From contig JAGMAB010000003.1 in NCBI GenBank assembly GCA_023131055.1, positions 1 through 32,697 on the forward strand: 32,697 nucleotides of DNA. Reading direction: 5' to 3'. The DNA comes from Candidatus Parcubacteria bacterium. GTDB taxonomy: Bacteria > Patescibacteriota > Minisyncoccia > Minisyncoccales > JAGMAB01. The number at the start of each line of letters is the position of its first letter. Within the stretch, counting starts at the first letter, position 1. A program made the translations under genes and the position numbers. The notes under the pieces are model-generated. The model saw nothing but the letters and a program-made list of their open reading frames with translations, ran no database searches and was not told where the DNA came from. Of this stretch, positions 9,427-18,185 are shown in pieces.

Positions 9427-10200
9427 ATGAAAAACTTAAAAGAAATAACAAAAGAGGAATTAAAAGCGATAAAAGTAGTAACTTTTGATATAGACGGCGT
9501 GATTATACCAACAGGAACTGAATTAAAAGAAAATCAGGACGGCACTGAATTATATATGAAGTCCAAGCAATTATCAGCGGAATTTATAGAGAATTTGAAG
9601 AAACTTAAAAAATACGTAAAATTAAATTTTTCTTCCGGCAGGAATATCTTATATCTTAAAAGTTTGGTCAATGAAATTTTTGACCGAGATGTTATTCTTC
9701 AAGCGGAAAATGGAAATATTACCTGGCTTGAGGGCAAAATAATCCATCCTGTTTATACTGCGAGATATTTTGATAAATTAAGAGACATAAGGGAAAAAAT
9801 TAAATCAATGATGGTTAGTGATAAAAGAATAAGAGGGTTTGAGCCAAAAATGTTTATTTTGACGCCTCATTGCGAGCAAATGGATGAGATACCTAATTTG
9901 GTTAAACAAGTAGATTCTGAAAACGATTTATATTGTCTTTGGACTAATGAGGGTTATGATATTGGGAGCAAGACAATGAGCAAGGGGGAAGGGATTATTA
10001 ATATAGCCAAAGATTTGAACATTAATGTAAAACAGATTATGACCACCGGGAATAATTATAATGATAAAGAAATGCTTGAAATTGGCAAAGGGGTTTCAGT
10101 GGAGCCGGGCAGGGTTGAGGCGGAATATTTTATTGAACATAAGCCAGAAGAATTAGGCGGTGAATTATTGGCAGAATTTTTACTTAGATATTATCAATGA
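9427..10200 (+). CDS. HAD-superfamily (Cof/SPP-like) phosphatase
   Basis: VVTFDIDGVIIPTG motif I, NFSSGRN motif II, SKGEGI and TGNNYNDKEML motifs III/IV. Confidence 0.85.
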   Translation: MKNLKEITKEELKAIKVVTFDIDGVIIPTGTELKENQDGTELYMKSKQLSAEFIENLKKLKKYVKLNFSSGRNILYLKSLVNEIFDRDVILQAENGNITWLEGKIIHPVYTARYFDKLRDIREKIKSMMVSDKRIRGFEPKMFILTPHCEQMDEIPNLVKQVDSENDLYCLWTNEGYDIGSKTMSKGEGIINIAKDLNINVKQIMTTGNNYNDKEMLEIGKGVSVEPGRVEAEYFIEHKPEELGGELLAEFLLRYYQ

Positions 10201-11175
10201 TTACAATAAGCCCATTTTTTGTTTGACTTGTTGGAGTGTTGTTCGGGCAATGGTTTGAGCTTTTTTAGCGCCTTGATTTAAAATTTCTTTGATATAAACT
10301 TCTCGGGCGACAAGTTCTTTTCTTTTTCTTTGGAAAGGTTCAAGTTTCACAATCAAAAGTTCGGCAAGCTGTTTCTTGAATTCAGCGTATCCTTTTCCTT
10401 TAAATTTTTTCTCCAGTTCTTTTACAGGTTTTTCGGAAAACAGAGAATAAATGGTTAAAAGATTGGATATGCCGGGTTTTCTTTTTAAGTCGTATTTTAT
10501 TGTTTTGCCGGTGTCAGTCACAGCTGACATTATTTTTTTTCTAATGGTTTTTGGTTCGTCAAATAAAAACAAGCAGGACTGGGGTATTGATTTTGACATT
10601 TTCTTTTTCGGATTATTCAGAGCCATAATTTTGGCTCCTATTTTTGGAATTTGGGTTTTAGGAATTTTGAATGTTTCGCCGAATTTTTGATTGAATTTTT
10701 TAGCAAGCATTTTTGTGAGTTCAAGATGCTGTTTTTGGTCTTTGCCAATCGGAACAATGTCGGTTTGATAAAGCAAAATATCAGCTGCCATTAAAATTGG
10801 ATAATTAAGAAGTCCTGCGTTAATGTTTTTTTTGAACTGGCGCGATTTTTCTTTGTATTGGGTCATTCTTTGGAGTTCGCCCACAGGACAAATTGTGTTT
10901 AACAGCCAGGTTAATTCAGTGTGTTCTTTGACTTGGGATTGGACAAAAAGCAGGGATTTTTCCGGTTCAATGCCAATGGCTAAATGAGCAATTGCCGTTT
11001 CCATTATTTTTTTTTGGAAATTTATCGGGTCGTAAGGAATAGTTAAAGAGTGCAAGTCAACAATAGAAAAAATACACTCCTGATTTTTCTGAAGTTCAAC
11101 CCATTGTTTTGTCGCTCCCAAGTAATTTCCAATATGCAGTTGTCCTGTCGGCTGAATGCCGCTAAAAATCCTCAT
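10201..11175 (-). CDS. trpS: Tryptophanyl-tRNA synthetase
   Basis: SGIQPTGQLHIGNYLGA (HIGH) and KKMSKSIP (KMSKS) motifs; PVGKDQKQHLELT region. Confidence 0.97.
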   Translation of the reverse strand: MRIFSGIQPTGQLHIGNYLGATKQWVELQKNQECIFSIVDLHSLTIPYDPINFQKKIMETAIAHLAIGIEPEKSLLFVQSQVKEHTELTWLLNTICPVGELQRMTQYKEKSRQFKKNINAGLLNYPILMAADILLYQTDIVPIGKDQKQHLELTKMLAKKFNQKFGETFKIPKTQIPKIGAKIMALNNPKKKMSKSIPQSCLFLFDEPKTIRKKIMSAVTDTGKTIKYDLKRKPGISNLLTIYSLFSEKPVKELEKKFKGKGYAEFKKQLAELLIVKLEPFQRKRKELVAREVYIKEILNQGAKKAQTIARTTLQQVKQKMGLL

Positions 11176-12857
11176 ACTTCAATTATTACGGGTAATATCA
11201 TTGGTCGGCGCTGGGTTTTTACATATAAGAAATGGCCGAGCTGGTTTCTGATTTCGTCTTTAATATAACTCCAATTTACCGCTCTGCCAGCGCCGGCAGT
11301 TTTATTTATAATATGTATTACTCTTCTTCTTGTTTCCGCTAAAAGGGGTTTTGATTCCCGTAGATAAACAAAGCCTCTTGATATTATGTCGGGCGAACCT
11401 TTGACCTTGCCCGCTTGCCTGTCAACTACGGCTATAATAACAAACATTCCGTCTTTTGACAGCATATGTCTGTCCCGTAAAACAATTTCTCCGACATCGC
11501 CAATTCCCAAACCGTCAACCATTATGTAATTTGACGGCGCTGTTCTTTTGTCGTAAAAAATTCTGTCCTGATTAAGAGTAATTATTTGTCCGTTTTCAGC
11601 GAGCATGATATTTTTTTCTAGTAGACCCATTTCTTGCGCTAATTCAGCGTGAGCTACCAACATTGAATACTGGCCGTGAATAGGCAAAAAGAACTTTGGC
11701 TTCATTATTGCGAGCATTTGTTTCAGTTCTTCTCTTTGCGCGTGGCCGCCGGCATGAATATCCATCATTTTGTAATGAAAGACCTTAACTCCCTGCCTTA
11801 AAATATCGTCTTTCAAAATCTGGACCGTGCGTTCGTTGCCCGGGATAACCGAAGAGGAAAAGATTACTGAATCTCCTTTTTTAAATCTGAGAAATCTGTG
11901 TTCTCTGTTGGTAATGCGCATTAAGACCGCCTCTGTTTCGCCTTGCGCGCCGGTGCATAAAATAGTTATTTTGGAATCAGGATAATCATTGATTTGTTTG
12001 AGCCCGACTAATGTTCCTTTTTTTGTTTTGATATAACCCAATTTCTTGCAGATTTCCACATTTGTTTTCATTGTATAGCCGTCAATGGTTACTTTTCTTC
12101 CGTATTTTTCAGAGAGAGTGATAATTTGCTGGATTCTATTGATAAGAGAGCCGAAAGTAGCTGCGATAATCCTGCCGGGCGCTTTTTGGAAAATTTTTTC
12201 CATATTGTCGTAAATTTCTTTTTCTGAAAGAGAGTGACCTTCTTCTTCCGCGCCGGTAGAGTCAGACATTAAAAGCAGAATTCTTTTTTTGCTCAGGGTT
12301 TCAAGTTTTTCAAAATCAGTTGGCAGGTCATTTATCGGGTGCGGGTCAAATTTGAAATCAGAAGTGTGCAGAATATTGCCGACAGGCGTTTCAATAAAAA
12401 TGCCTAAATTATCAGGAATGTTATGATTTTGCTTGAAAAATTCAATGGAAAAAGGGCCTAATTTTATTTTTGAGCCGTTGTTCACTTGCTGAATATCCAG
12501 TTTTGGCTGATTCGGAAATTCCTCCTGCCTTTTAAGAATTATCGCTTTAGTTAAAGGAGAAGCGAAAATTTCCAAGCCCTGATGCCAGAGTTTTCCAATC
12601 AAATAGGGGACAGCGCCGATATGGTCATAATGGCCGTGAGTAAAAACAATTCCCAAAATGTTTTTTTCCTTGCCTTTGAGATATGAGATATTAGGGATTA
12701 TGCAATCAATTCCGGGCATATCTTCTTCAGGCCAGCGAAGGCCCATATCAATAATCAAAATATCTCTGCCATATTCAAATATGAACATATTTCTTCCCAC
12801 TTCGCCAAGACCGCCAAGAGGAATAATGCGGAGATTTTCTTTGTTTAAATTTGTCAT
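11172..12857 (-). CDS. rnj: Ribonuclease J (metallo-beta-lactamase/beta-CASP)
   Basis: GGLGEVGRNM, FTHGHYDHIGA, SDSTGAEEEGHS, HIHAGGHAQREEL-type motif (DIHAGGHAQREELKQM), SGAQGE-like TGAQGETEAV. Confidence 0.96.
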   Translation of the reverse strand: MTNLNKENLRIIPLGGLGEVGRNMFIFEYGRDILIIDMGLRWPEEDMPGIDCIIPNISYLKGKEKNILGIVFTHGHYDHIGAVPYLIGKLWHQGLEIFASPLTKAIILKRQEEFPNQPKLDIQQVNNGSKIKLGPFSIEFFKQNHNIPDNLGIFIETPVGNILHTSDFKFDPHPINDLPTDFEKLETLSKKRILLLMSDSTGAEEEGHSLSEKEIYDNMEKIFQKAPGRIIAATFGSLINRIQQIITLSEKYGRKVTIDGYTMKTNVEICKKLGYIKTKKGTLVGLKQINDYPDSKITILCTGAQGETEAVLMRITNREHRFLRFKKGDSVIFSSSVIPGNERTVQILKDDILRQGVKVFHYKMMDIHAGGHAQREELKQMLAIMKPKFFLPIHGQYSMLVAHAELAQEMGLLEKNIMLAENGQIITLNQDRIFYDKRTAPSNYIMVDGLGIGDVGEIVLRDRHMLSKDGMFVIIAVVDRQAGKVKGSPDIISRGFVYLRESKPLLAETRRRVIHIINKTAGAGRAVNWSYIKDEIRNQLGHFLYVKTQRRPMILPVIIEV

Positions 12858-12888
12858 TTATTTGTTAGTAATAATTAATAATTTTCAC

Positions 12889-12974
12889 TGGTGCGGGCGA
12901 GAGGATTTGAACCTCCACGGACTTGCGTCCACAGCGTTCTGAACGCTGCGCGTCTGCCATTCCGCCACACCCGC
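12889..12974 (-). tRNA. tRNA-Leu (anticodon CAG), CCA encoded
   Basis: Minus strand GCGGGTGTGGCGGAATGGCAGACGCGCAGCGTTCAGAACGCTGTG...GGTTCAAATCCTCTCGCCCGCACCA; anticodon loop TTCAGAA, class II variable arm. Confidence 0.96.
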
Positions 12975-12983
12975 CGCTTGAGC

Positions 12984-13871
12984 TCATAATTTTAGGTCTT
13001 TAAGATATTGTTTGAAATGATTGTTAAAATCCTGTCGTGAAAGAGCAAATTCTACCACTGTTTTCAGGTATTCAAGTTTGTCGCCGGTATCATAATATTT
13101 AGCGTTTTTTATTTCACAGCCATAAACCGGAAACCCGGTTTTAATTAATTTATTAATGGCGTCAGTGAGCCAAATTTCTCCATCTTTGCCCGGTTTTAAG
13201 TTTTTAATAATATCAAAAATTTCAGGAGGCAAAATATAAGCGCCGTGAGTCGCTAAGTTTGAAGGCGCTTTATTCGGTAAAGGTTTTTCAACTATTTTTT
13301 TAATTTTAAAAACATTTCCATCAAGCGGTTCCATATCAGCAATGCCGTAACGGGAAAGTTGATCTTTTGTTTCAATCCGTACCGCTGAAATTATTACTCC
13401 TTTATATTTTTTATACGCTTCAATCATTTGGGAGAGACGCGGAGGTTGAGCCGTGATAAATTCATCTCCCCATAGCACGGCAAATGGTTCGTCATCAATA
13501 GCCGGCTGGGCAGATAAAATTGGCACGGCATTTCCATAATATTTCCCTTTTTGCCTGATATAAATAAAATTAGCTAATTGAGCAATTTTTTTAATTTGTT
13601 TTAGTCCTTCTTCTTTTCCTTGGGATTCCAAATGTTTTTCCAGTTCAAAAGAACGGTCAAAATGGTCTTCAATTGCCCTTTTTTGCCAGCCGGTAATAAT
13701 AATAATATTTTCAATGCCGGAGGCAACTGCTTCTTCCACCACATACTGAATAATTGGTTTATCCACTACCGGCAGCATTTCTTTCGGCATTGCTTTAGTG
13801 GCTGGCAAGAATCTAGTTCCCCAACCCGCGGCCGGGATTACTACTTTAGTTATTTCTTGCGTTTTAGACAT
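12984..13871 (-). CDS. galU: UTP--glucose-1-phosphate uridylyltransferase
   Basis: VVIPAAGWGTRFLPATKAMPKEMLPVVDKPIIQYVVEEAVASGIENIIIITGWQKRAIEDHFD. Confidence 0.97.
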   Translation of the reverse strand: MSKTQEITKVVIPAAGWGTRFLPATKAMPKEMLPVVDKPIIQYVVEEAVASGIENIIIITGWQKRAIEDHFDRSFELEKHLESQGKEEGLKQIKKIAQLANFIYIRQKGKYYGNAVPILSAQPAIDDEPFAVLWGDEFITAQPPRLSQMIEAYKKYKGVIISAVRIETKDQLSRYGIADMEPLDGNVFKIKKIVEKPLPNKAPSNLATHGAYILPPEIFDIIKNLKPGKDGEIWLTDAINKLIKTGFPVYGCEIKNAKYYDTGDKLEYLKTVVEFALSRQDFNNHFKQYLKDLKL

Positions 13872-14928
13872 ATTTTGTTTTTCCTTGTTTTTTTAATTTT
13901 TCGGTTAATTTTTTGACTTCTTGCGATTTGCGCTTATCACAGACTAAAATTATATCATTAGTTACAGCGATAACCAAGTCTTTTAAGCCGCAAGCCGCCA
14001 CCAACTGCGAGGAGTTTCCATAAACCATAATATTTTTTGAATCAATGCTGATAAAATTACCCTGGGCAAAATTTTTATTTTTCTTGGATAAACAATCTTT
14101 TAACACGCTCCAAGAGCCAATGTCTGACCAGCCGAAATTTACGGGCAGAAAAGCAATATGTTTATAATTCTCAATAATTGAATATTCTAAATTGGCTTTA
14201 TCCATTTCTAAATATTCTTTATCTAAAGTTTTTTTATCTTTCTTGCATTGCTTGATTTTTTGATATCTTTTATAAATATCCGGCACGAATTTTTTGACTA
14301 ATTTTTCAAAAAGTTCTGGCTGGAAAATGAATATTCCGGCATTCCAGAAATATTTTTTTGTTTTTAGATAAACTCGCGCTCTTTTTAAGTTTGGTTTTTC
14401 GCTGAATTGAGTTATATTATAAATTGGCTGTTTGTCTATTTTTTTTATCAATTTTCCCATTTTGAAATATCCAAGTCCTGTGTCGGGAAAATTTGGTTTG
14501 ACGCCAAAAATTAGGATATAATCTGGCTGCTGCTCAATAAATTTTTTGCCGATTAAAATTGCTTGCTGAAATTTTTGTTTATTTTTTATTAAATGGTCTG
14601 AAGGAAAAATAGCTATTGGTTCTTTCATTTCTTTTGGAGAGAGATTTGCCATAAACAAGCAAATTGCGGCTATTCTTTCTCTTTGCGCCGGTTCTAAAAT
14701 TATATTTTTTTTAGGCAAATCAGGAATTTGTTTTTTTACTTCTTTTTTATACTGCTGGTTAGTGGCAATAAAAATATCTGACCAAGGGAAGAGGGGATGC
14801 AGGCGCGCCACTGTTTCCTGAAGCATAGTTTTTTTGCCCAGCAATTTTTGAAATTGTTTTGGCTGGTGCTGTCGGCTGATTGGCCAAAGCCGCGTGCCTT
14901 GGCCCCCGGCCAAAATTAAAAGTTTCAT
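13864..14928 (-). CDS. manC: Mannose-1-phosphate guanylyltransferase
   Basis: LILAGGQGTRLWPISRQHQPKQFQKLLGKKTMLQETVARL, FPSDHLI, FSEKPNLKRARVYL, NAGIFIF, GWSDIGSW. Confidence 0.93.
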   Translation of the reverse strand: MKLLILAGGQGTRLWPISRQHQPKQFQKLLGKKTMLQETVARLHPLFPWSDIFIATNQQYKKEVKKQIPDLPKKNIILEPAQRERIAAICLFMANLSPKEMKEPIAIFPSDHLIKNKQKFQQAILIGKKFIEQQPDYILIFGVKPNFPDTGLGYFKMGKLIKKIDKQPIYNITQFSEKPNLKRARVYLKTKKYFWNAGIFIFQPELFEKLVKKFVPDIYKRYQKIKQCKKDKKTLDKEYLEMDKANLEYSIIENYKHIAFLPVNFGWSDIGSWSVLKDCLSKKNKNFAQGNFISIDSKNIMVYGNSSQLVAACGLKDLVIAVTNDIILVCDKRKSQEVKKLTEKLKKQGKTKYV

Positions 14929-15494
14929 TTCAAAAAATCTAAGTTTTTAGGCATTGATTTTAATGGTTTTTCAAAACGCAATTTCGGGACTTTTTTATAG
15001 TTTTTGTTTTTAATCCAGCCAGATTTGGTGTAAAAATATCCCGCGCCTTTCATTTTTTCCAGTTCTTCATAAACATTTTTATTTTTCACGGAAACCCAAT
15101 TCGCAATTTTCAGTTCTTTTTTAGAGGGATTGATAATTATAGCGGCGAATTTTTCAGGGAATATTACGCATTCTCCTTTTTTTGCCTCAACTGCCACAAT
15201 GTCTTCAATAATTTTTCCTTTTGCTTTTTGCATTAAGAAAATTGCTTTTCCTTTAAGCACGGTGTAGAGTTCTTGATATTTTCTGGAATTTCTATTGCCT
15301 TTGGTTCTTACAAATTCTTTGCCAAGCATTTTTGGCGGGATTATAGTAATGTCATATCTAATTTCTCCTTTTCTCTTCACTCCTCTATATATATAGTAAA
15401 GCTCAAAATTAGCAGCGGTTTTCAGCCAGTCTTTGTCATAAAGCACTTTCTTTAAGTCATATAGAAATCGTATTTCCGGTTTTTTCATTTCCAT
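14925..15494 (-). CDS. Cupin-type (archaeal-type) glucose-6-phosphate isomerase homologue, degenerate metal site
   Basis: YDITIIPPKMLGKEFVRTKG....YQELYTVLKGKAIFLMQ matches the PGI cupin fold, but the expected GHxH is GNRNS and the third His position is Ala. Confidence 0.75.
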   Translation of the reverse strand: MEMKKPEIRFLYDLKKVLYDKDWLKTAANFELYYIYRGVKRKGEIRYDITIIPPKMLGKEFVRTKGNRNSRKYQELYTVLKGKAIFLMQKAKGKIIEDIVAVEAKKGECVIFPEKFAAIIINPSKKELKIANWVSVKNKNVYEELEKMKGAGYFYTKSGWIKNKNYKKVPKLRFEKPLKSMPKNLDFLK

Positions 15495-17416
15495 ACTCTT
15501 TTTGTTTTAATGTACCAATTTTCTATGCCTGAAAATCTTTTTGAAGGGTCGGTGATTATTTTTGTATTTATTCCTTTAATTTCTTGCTGTACGGAAAAAA
15601 GATAATCAGGATTGTATAAGAATACTGCTTGTGTATCGCTAATCAAAATGTTTTGGAATTCTTCCAGGTTTTCTTTTCTTGTTTCTTTATCCATTGACGC
15701 GCGGGCTGATTCCAGTAATTTATCCGCGGTTTTGCTTCCAAAGCCGGTTAAATTTAACCCAGGGTCTTTTTTCTGCGAAGAGTGCCAAAACGGGAAAGGG
15801 TCGGGAATTGCCCCTAGAACTTCTCCGAATAATAAAACTTCAAAATCTCTTGGCTTGATAATTTCTCTTTCCAGAAAAGAAATGTCATAGGTTTTAATTT
15901 CTACTTCAACTCCCAATGCCTGCCATTGAGTTTTTAGAAGAGAGGCAACCGCGATTAATATTGGCTGGTTCACCGTGGTTAAGCAAAGTTTCATTGGAAT
16001 TATTTCTTCAGGCGGTTTCAGACAAATTTCATTAAGTTTCGCGCGTGTTGTTTTTTTAACCTGTCCGGTGCCATTTTCAAGACCAAAAGGCGCTAAAATA
16101 TCTTGTTTGTATTTTTCCTGAAACCTGATTACCGCTTGTTTGGTTTTACTGCCGAAATAACCGGTGATTTCTCCTTCAGGATATATTTCAGGGTCTTTGG
16201 CAAGGCATTTCTGAAGCTCTTTTACTTCCAAACCCTTGGATCCGGTTTGCAGATTGCTTTTGAACTGGAAAGATGATTCTTTTTTAACAATTTTTATTCT
16301 TTGATTGTTTTCATTGGCGACAAATCCAGTATTGTCTAAAATCTCTTTGGCTTTTTCCAAATCAAATTCATATATATATGAAGGTTTTTCAAATCCATAG
16401 ATTTCGGGCAGAATAGGGGAATCAACAATTTTTGCCTGGTTTTCCAAAACCTGTTCTATGATTTCTTGTTTATTGGTTCCATAATTCAGAGCGAGTCTTA
16501 CATCTTTTTCATCCAGTATTTTTGCGCCTTCAGTTGCGTTGTCAGAATTAAAAAACAGGGCAAAATATCTTGGCATAGACAGATTGAGGATGTTGGGGTC
16601 TGACCCCGCCATTTCCTTGTCTAACTGGTCTTTTGTATTAAAAAAAAGAAAAGAGACACGGGAAAGATAGGGTCCTTCGCCAAAATATTTTGGATTAGAT
16701 TCCATTATTAAAGATTTTATATTGCCTTTTTCATCCTGTGATAAACTTTTAAATTGATAAGGACCTGAACTAATCGGTTTTAAATTGTAAGGAGACAAAG
16801 GAAAATTTTGCTCGGAAACATCTTTCCAAATATGCTCGGGAATTATTTTTAAACAGCAGTTTTCAAGGAAAACAGCGGAAGAATCCTTTAATATAAAACG
16901 CACGCCGTATTCAGAGATTTTTTCTATTTTTACGCCAAGCCATCTTGCCCGTAAAGGGCTTTTTATCTCCGGATTTTGAATTGTTTTTATCGTGAAAATT
17001 ACATCGTCTGCTGTTATTAGTTTTTTGTCTGACCAGACAGCATTTTCTTTTAATTTAAACTCGTAAATTTTTCCTTGTTCTAAAATTTCAAAGCTTTCAA
17101 CTAAATCCGGAACAATGCCGTTGACGGAATTATGCTTCATTAAGCCGGCAAACAAAATTTCAACCAGGTCCCGGTCAACATCAGAAACATCAGCGTAAAT
17201 TGGATTGATAAATCTTGGAAAACCAACAACTCCTTCTATATATTGTCCCGCTCTTGCTGGCTTGACTTCCGTGTTGTTGAAATAAAAACTAATTAAAAGA
17301 AAACTTGCTGAAAAGAAAAATAAAATCAAAAAAGCAAAAAAAACATTTTTTTCTTTTTTAGTTAATATATTTAAAAATTGCCTCCACCGAAATAGAATTA
17401 AAAGAGGTTTTTTCAT
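15485..17416 (-). CDS. Extracellular solute-binding protein family 5 (oligopeptide-type) with nested peptidoglycan-binding domain
   Basis: N-terminal TM, FPRFINPIYADVSDVDRDLVEILFAGLMK, WSDKKLITADDVIFTIK, SSGPYQFKS. An internal PG_binding_1-like segment LQTGSKGLEVKELQKCLAKDPEIYPEGEITGYFGSKTKQAVIRFQEKY is inserted. Confidence 0.88.
   Translation of the reverse strand: MKKPLLILFRWRQFLNILTKKEKNVFFAFLILFFFSASFLLISFYFNNTEVKPARAGQYIEGVVGFPRFINPIYADVSDVDRDLVEILFAGLMKHNSVNGIVPDLVESFEILEQGKIYEFKLKENAVWSDKKLITADDVIFTIKTIQNPEIKSPLRARWLGVKIEKISEYGVRFILKDSSAVFLENCCLKIIPEHIWKDVSEQNFPLSPYNLKPISSGPYQFKSLSQDEKGNIKSLIMESNPKYFGEGPYLSRVSFLFFNTKDQLDKEMAGSDPNILNLSMPRYFALFFNSDNATEGAKILDEKDVRLALNYGTNKQEIIEQVLENQAKIVDSPILPEIYGFEKPSYIYEFDLEKAKEILDNTGFVANENNQRIKIVKKESSFQFKSNLQTGSKGLEVKELQKCLAKDPEIYPEGEITGYFGSKTKQAVIRFQEKYKQDILAPFGLENGTGQVKKTTRAKLNEICLKPPEEIIPMKLCLTTVNQPILIAVASLLKTQWQALGVEVEIKTYDISFLEREIIKPRDFEVLLFGEVLGAIPDPFPFWHSSQKKDPGLNLTGFGSKTADKLLESARASMDKETRKENLEEFQNILISDTQAVFLYNPDYLFSVQQEIKGINTKIITDPSKRFSGIENWYIKTKRVWK
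16595..16607. repeat. GGGGTCTGACCCC palindrome inside the solute-binding-protein CDS
   Basis: Perfect GGGGTC-T-GACCCC; read on the minus strand within ATGGCGGGGTCAGACCCCAAC, encoding MAGSDPN. Confidence 0.9.
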
Positions 17417-17417
17417 C

Positions 17418-17669
17418 TTAGAGAATAAGGTTTAACAGAGTGAGAATGATGAACAAGGCGCCCAAAAATATTGTTGCCACGAAAATTTTTTGCTGAATGC
17501 CCCGTTTGCTTGAATAAGAACCGCCGCCTCCACCTCCGCCGCCGCCGCCTCCTCCAAAAGCCGAACCCAAAGCCGTGCCTCTTTGCTGTAAGAGAATAAA
17601 AATAATTAAGAGCACAGATACGATGATTTGAATTATTGGCAAAAATTCTTTCATAAATTTATTGTTCAA
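17418..17669 (-). CDS. secG: Preprotein translocase subunit SecG
   Basis: Two TM segments with LLQQRGTALGSAFGGGGG motif typical of SecG; unusual Gly12 run. Confidence 0.9.
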   Translation of the reverse strand: MNNKFMKEFLPIIQIIVSVLLIIFILLQQRGTALGSAFGGGGGGGGGGGGSYSSKRGIQQKIFVATIFLGALFIILTLLNLIL

Positions 17670-18024
17670 TTATTGTTTTGTTGTTTGGTTTATACAGACC
17701 TAAGAGAAAACTTACGAGCCAGATTAGTAATGTTGCGTAAAACAAGGAAATAATTCCTTGAATAATTATTTCTACGAATAAAATATCAATAACCCAGATT
17801 ATAGCCATATTTATTACCAAGCCGAATAATCCGAAAGTGAGCATTCTTAGGGGCGAGGTAATCATTTTCAAAATCGGTTTGATAAAAAAGTTGATTAACC
17901 CGAGAATAAAACCGGCTAAAACAATAATTTGCCAGTTGCCGATAAATTCCACGCCGGGAATAAATTTCATAGCTAAGAAAAGCCCTAAAATTCCGGCAAA
18001 GATTTGCATCACTAAACTTCTCAT
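17659..18024 (-). CDS. Phage holin family / DUF (superfamily IV holin-like, 4 TM) membrane protein
   Basis: Four hydrophobic segments; AGFILGLINFFIKPILKMITSPLRMLTFGLFGLVINMAIIWVIDILF resembles Phage_holin_4_2 family proteins. Confidence 0.75.
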   Translation of the reverse strand: MRSLVMQIFAGILGLFLAMKFIPGVEFIGNWQIIVLAGFILGLINFFIKPILKMITSPLRMLTFGLFGLVINMAIIWVIDILFVEIIIQGIISLFYATLLIWLVSFLLGLYKPNNKTIIEQ

Positions 18025-18078
18025 TGAATTTACTTTATCAAAGAATGATTATTTTAGCAATAGCGAGTATTGGTTTAT

Positions 18079-18108
18079 GACAATATAGCGCGATCGTTGA
18101 ATATTGTC
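18079..18108. promoter_or_regulatory. 30-bp dyad (site A) upstream of groES
   Basis: GACAATATAGCGCGATCGTTGAATATTGTC: perfect 8-bp outer arms and a coaxial CGATCG centre; 10 bp upstream of a putative -35. Confidence 0.6.
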
Positions 18109-18118
18109 AGAGATTGAT

Positions 18119-18146
18119 TTGACAAATTTTTGTAAATTAGTAAAAT
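18119..18146 (+). promoter_or_regulatory. Putative sigma70-type promoter for groESL
   Basis: TTGACA (18119-18124), 16-nt spacer, TAAAAT (18141-18146); groES ATG at 18186. Confidence 0.65.
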
Positions 18147-18185
18147 GGATTTTATAATCATTAATTATTAATCATTACATTTATT

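Noticed and set aside
18079-18108. CIRCE or HIP1 element near groES
   Set aside because: Sequence does not match CIRCE (GCACTC/GAGTGC), and HIP1 (GCGATCGC) needs a final C that is absent; treated as an unclassified dyad.
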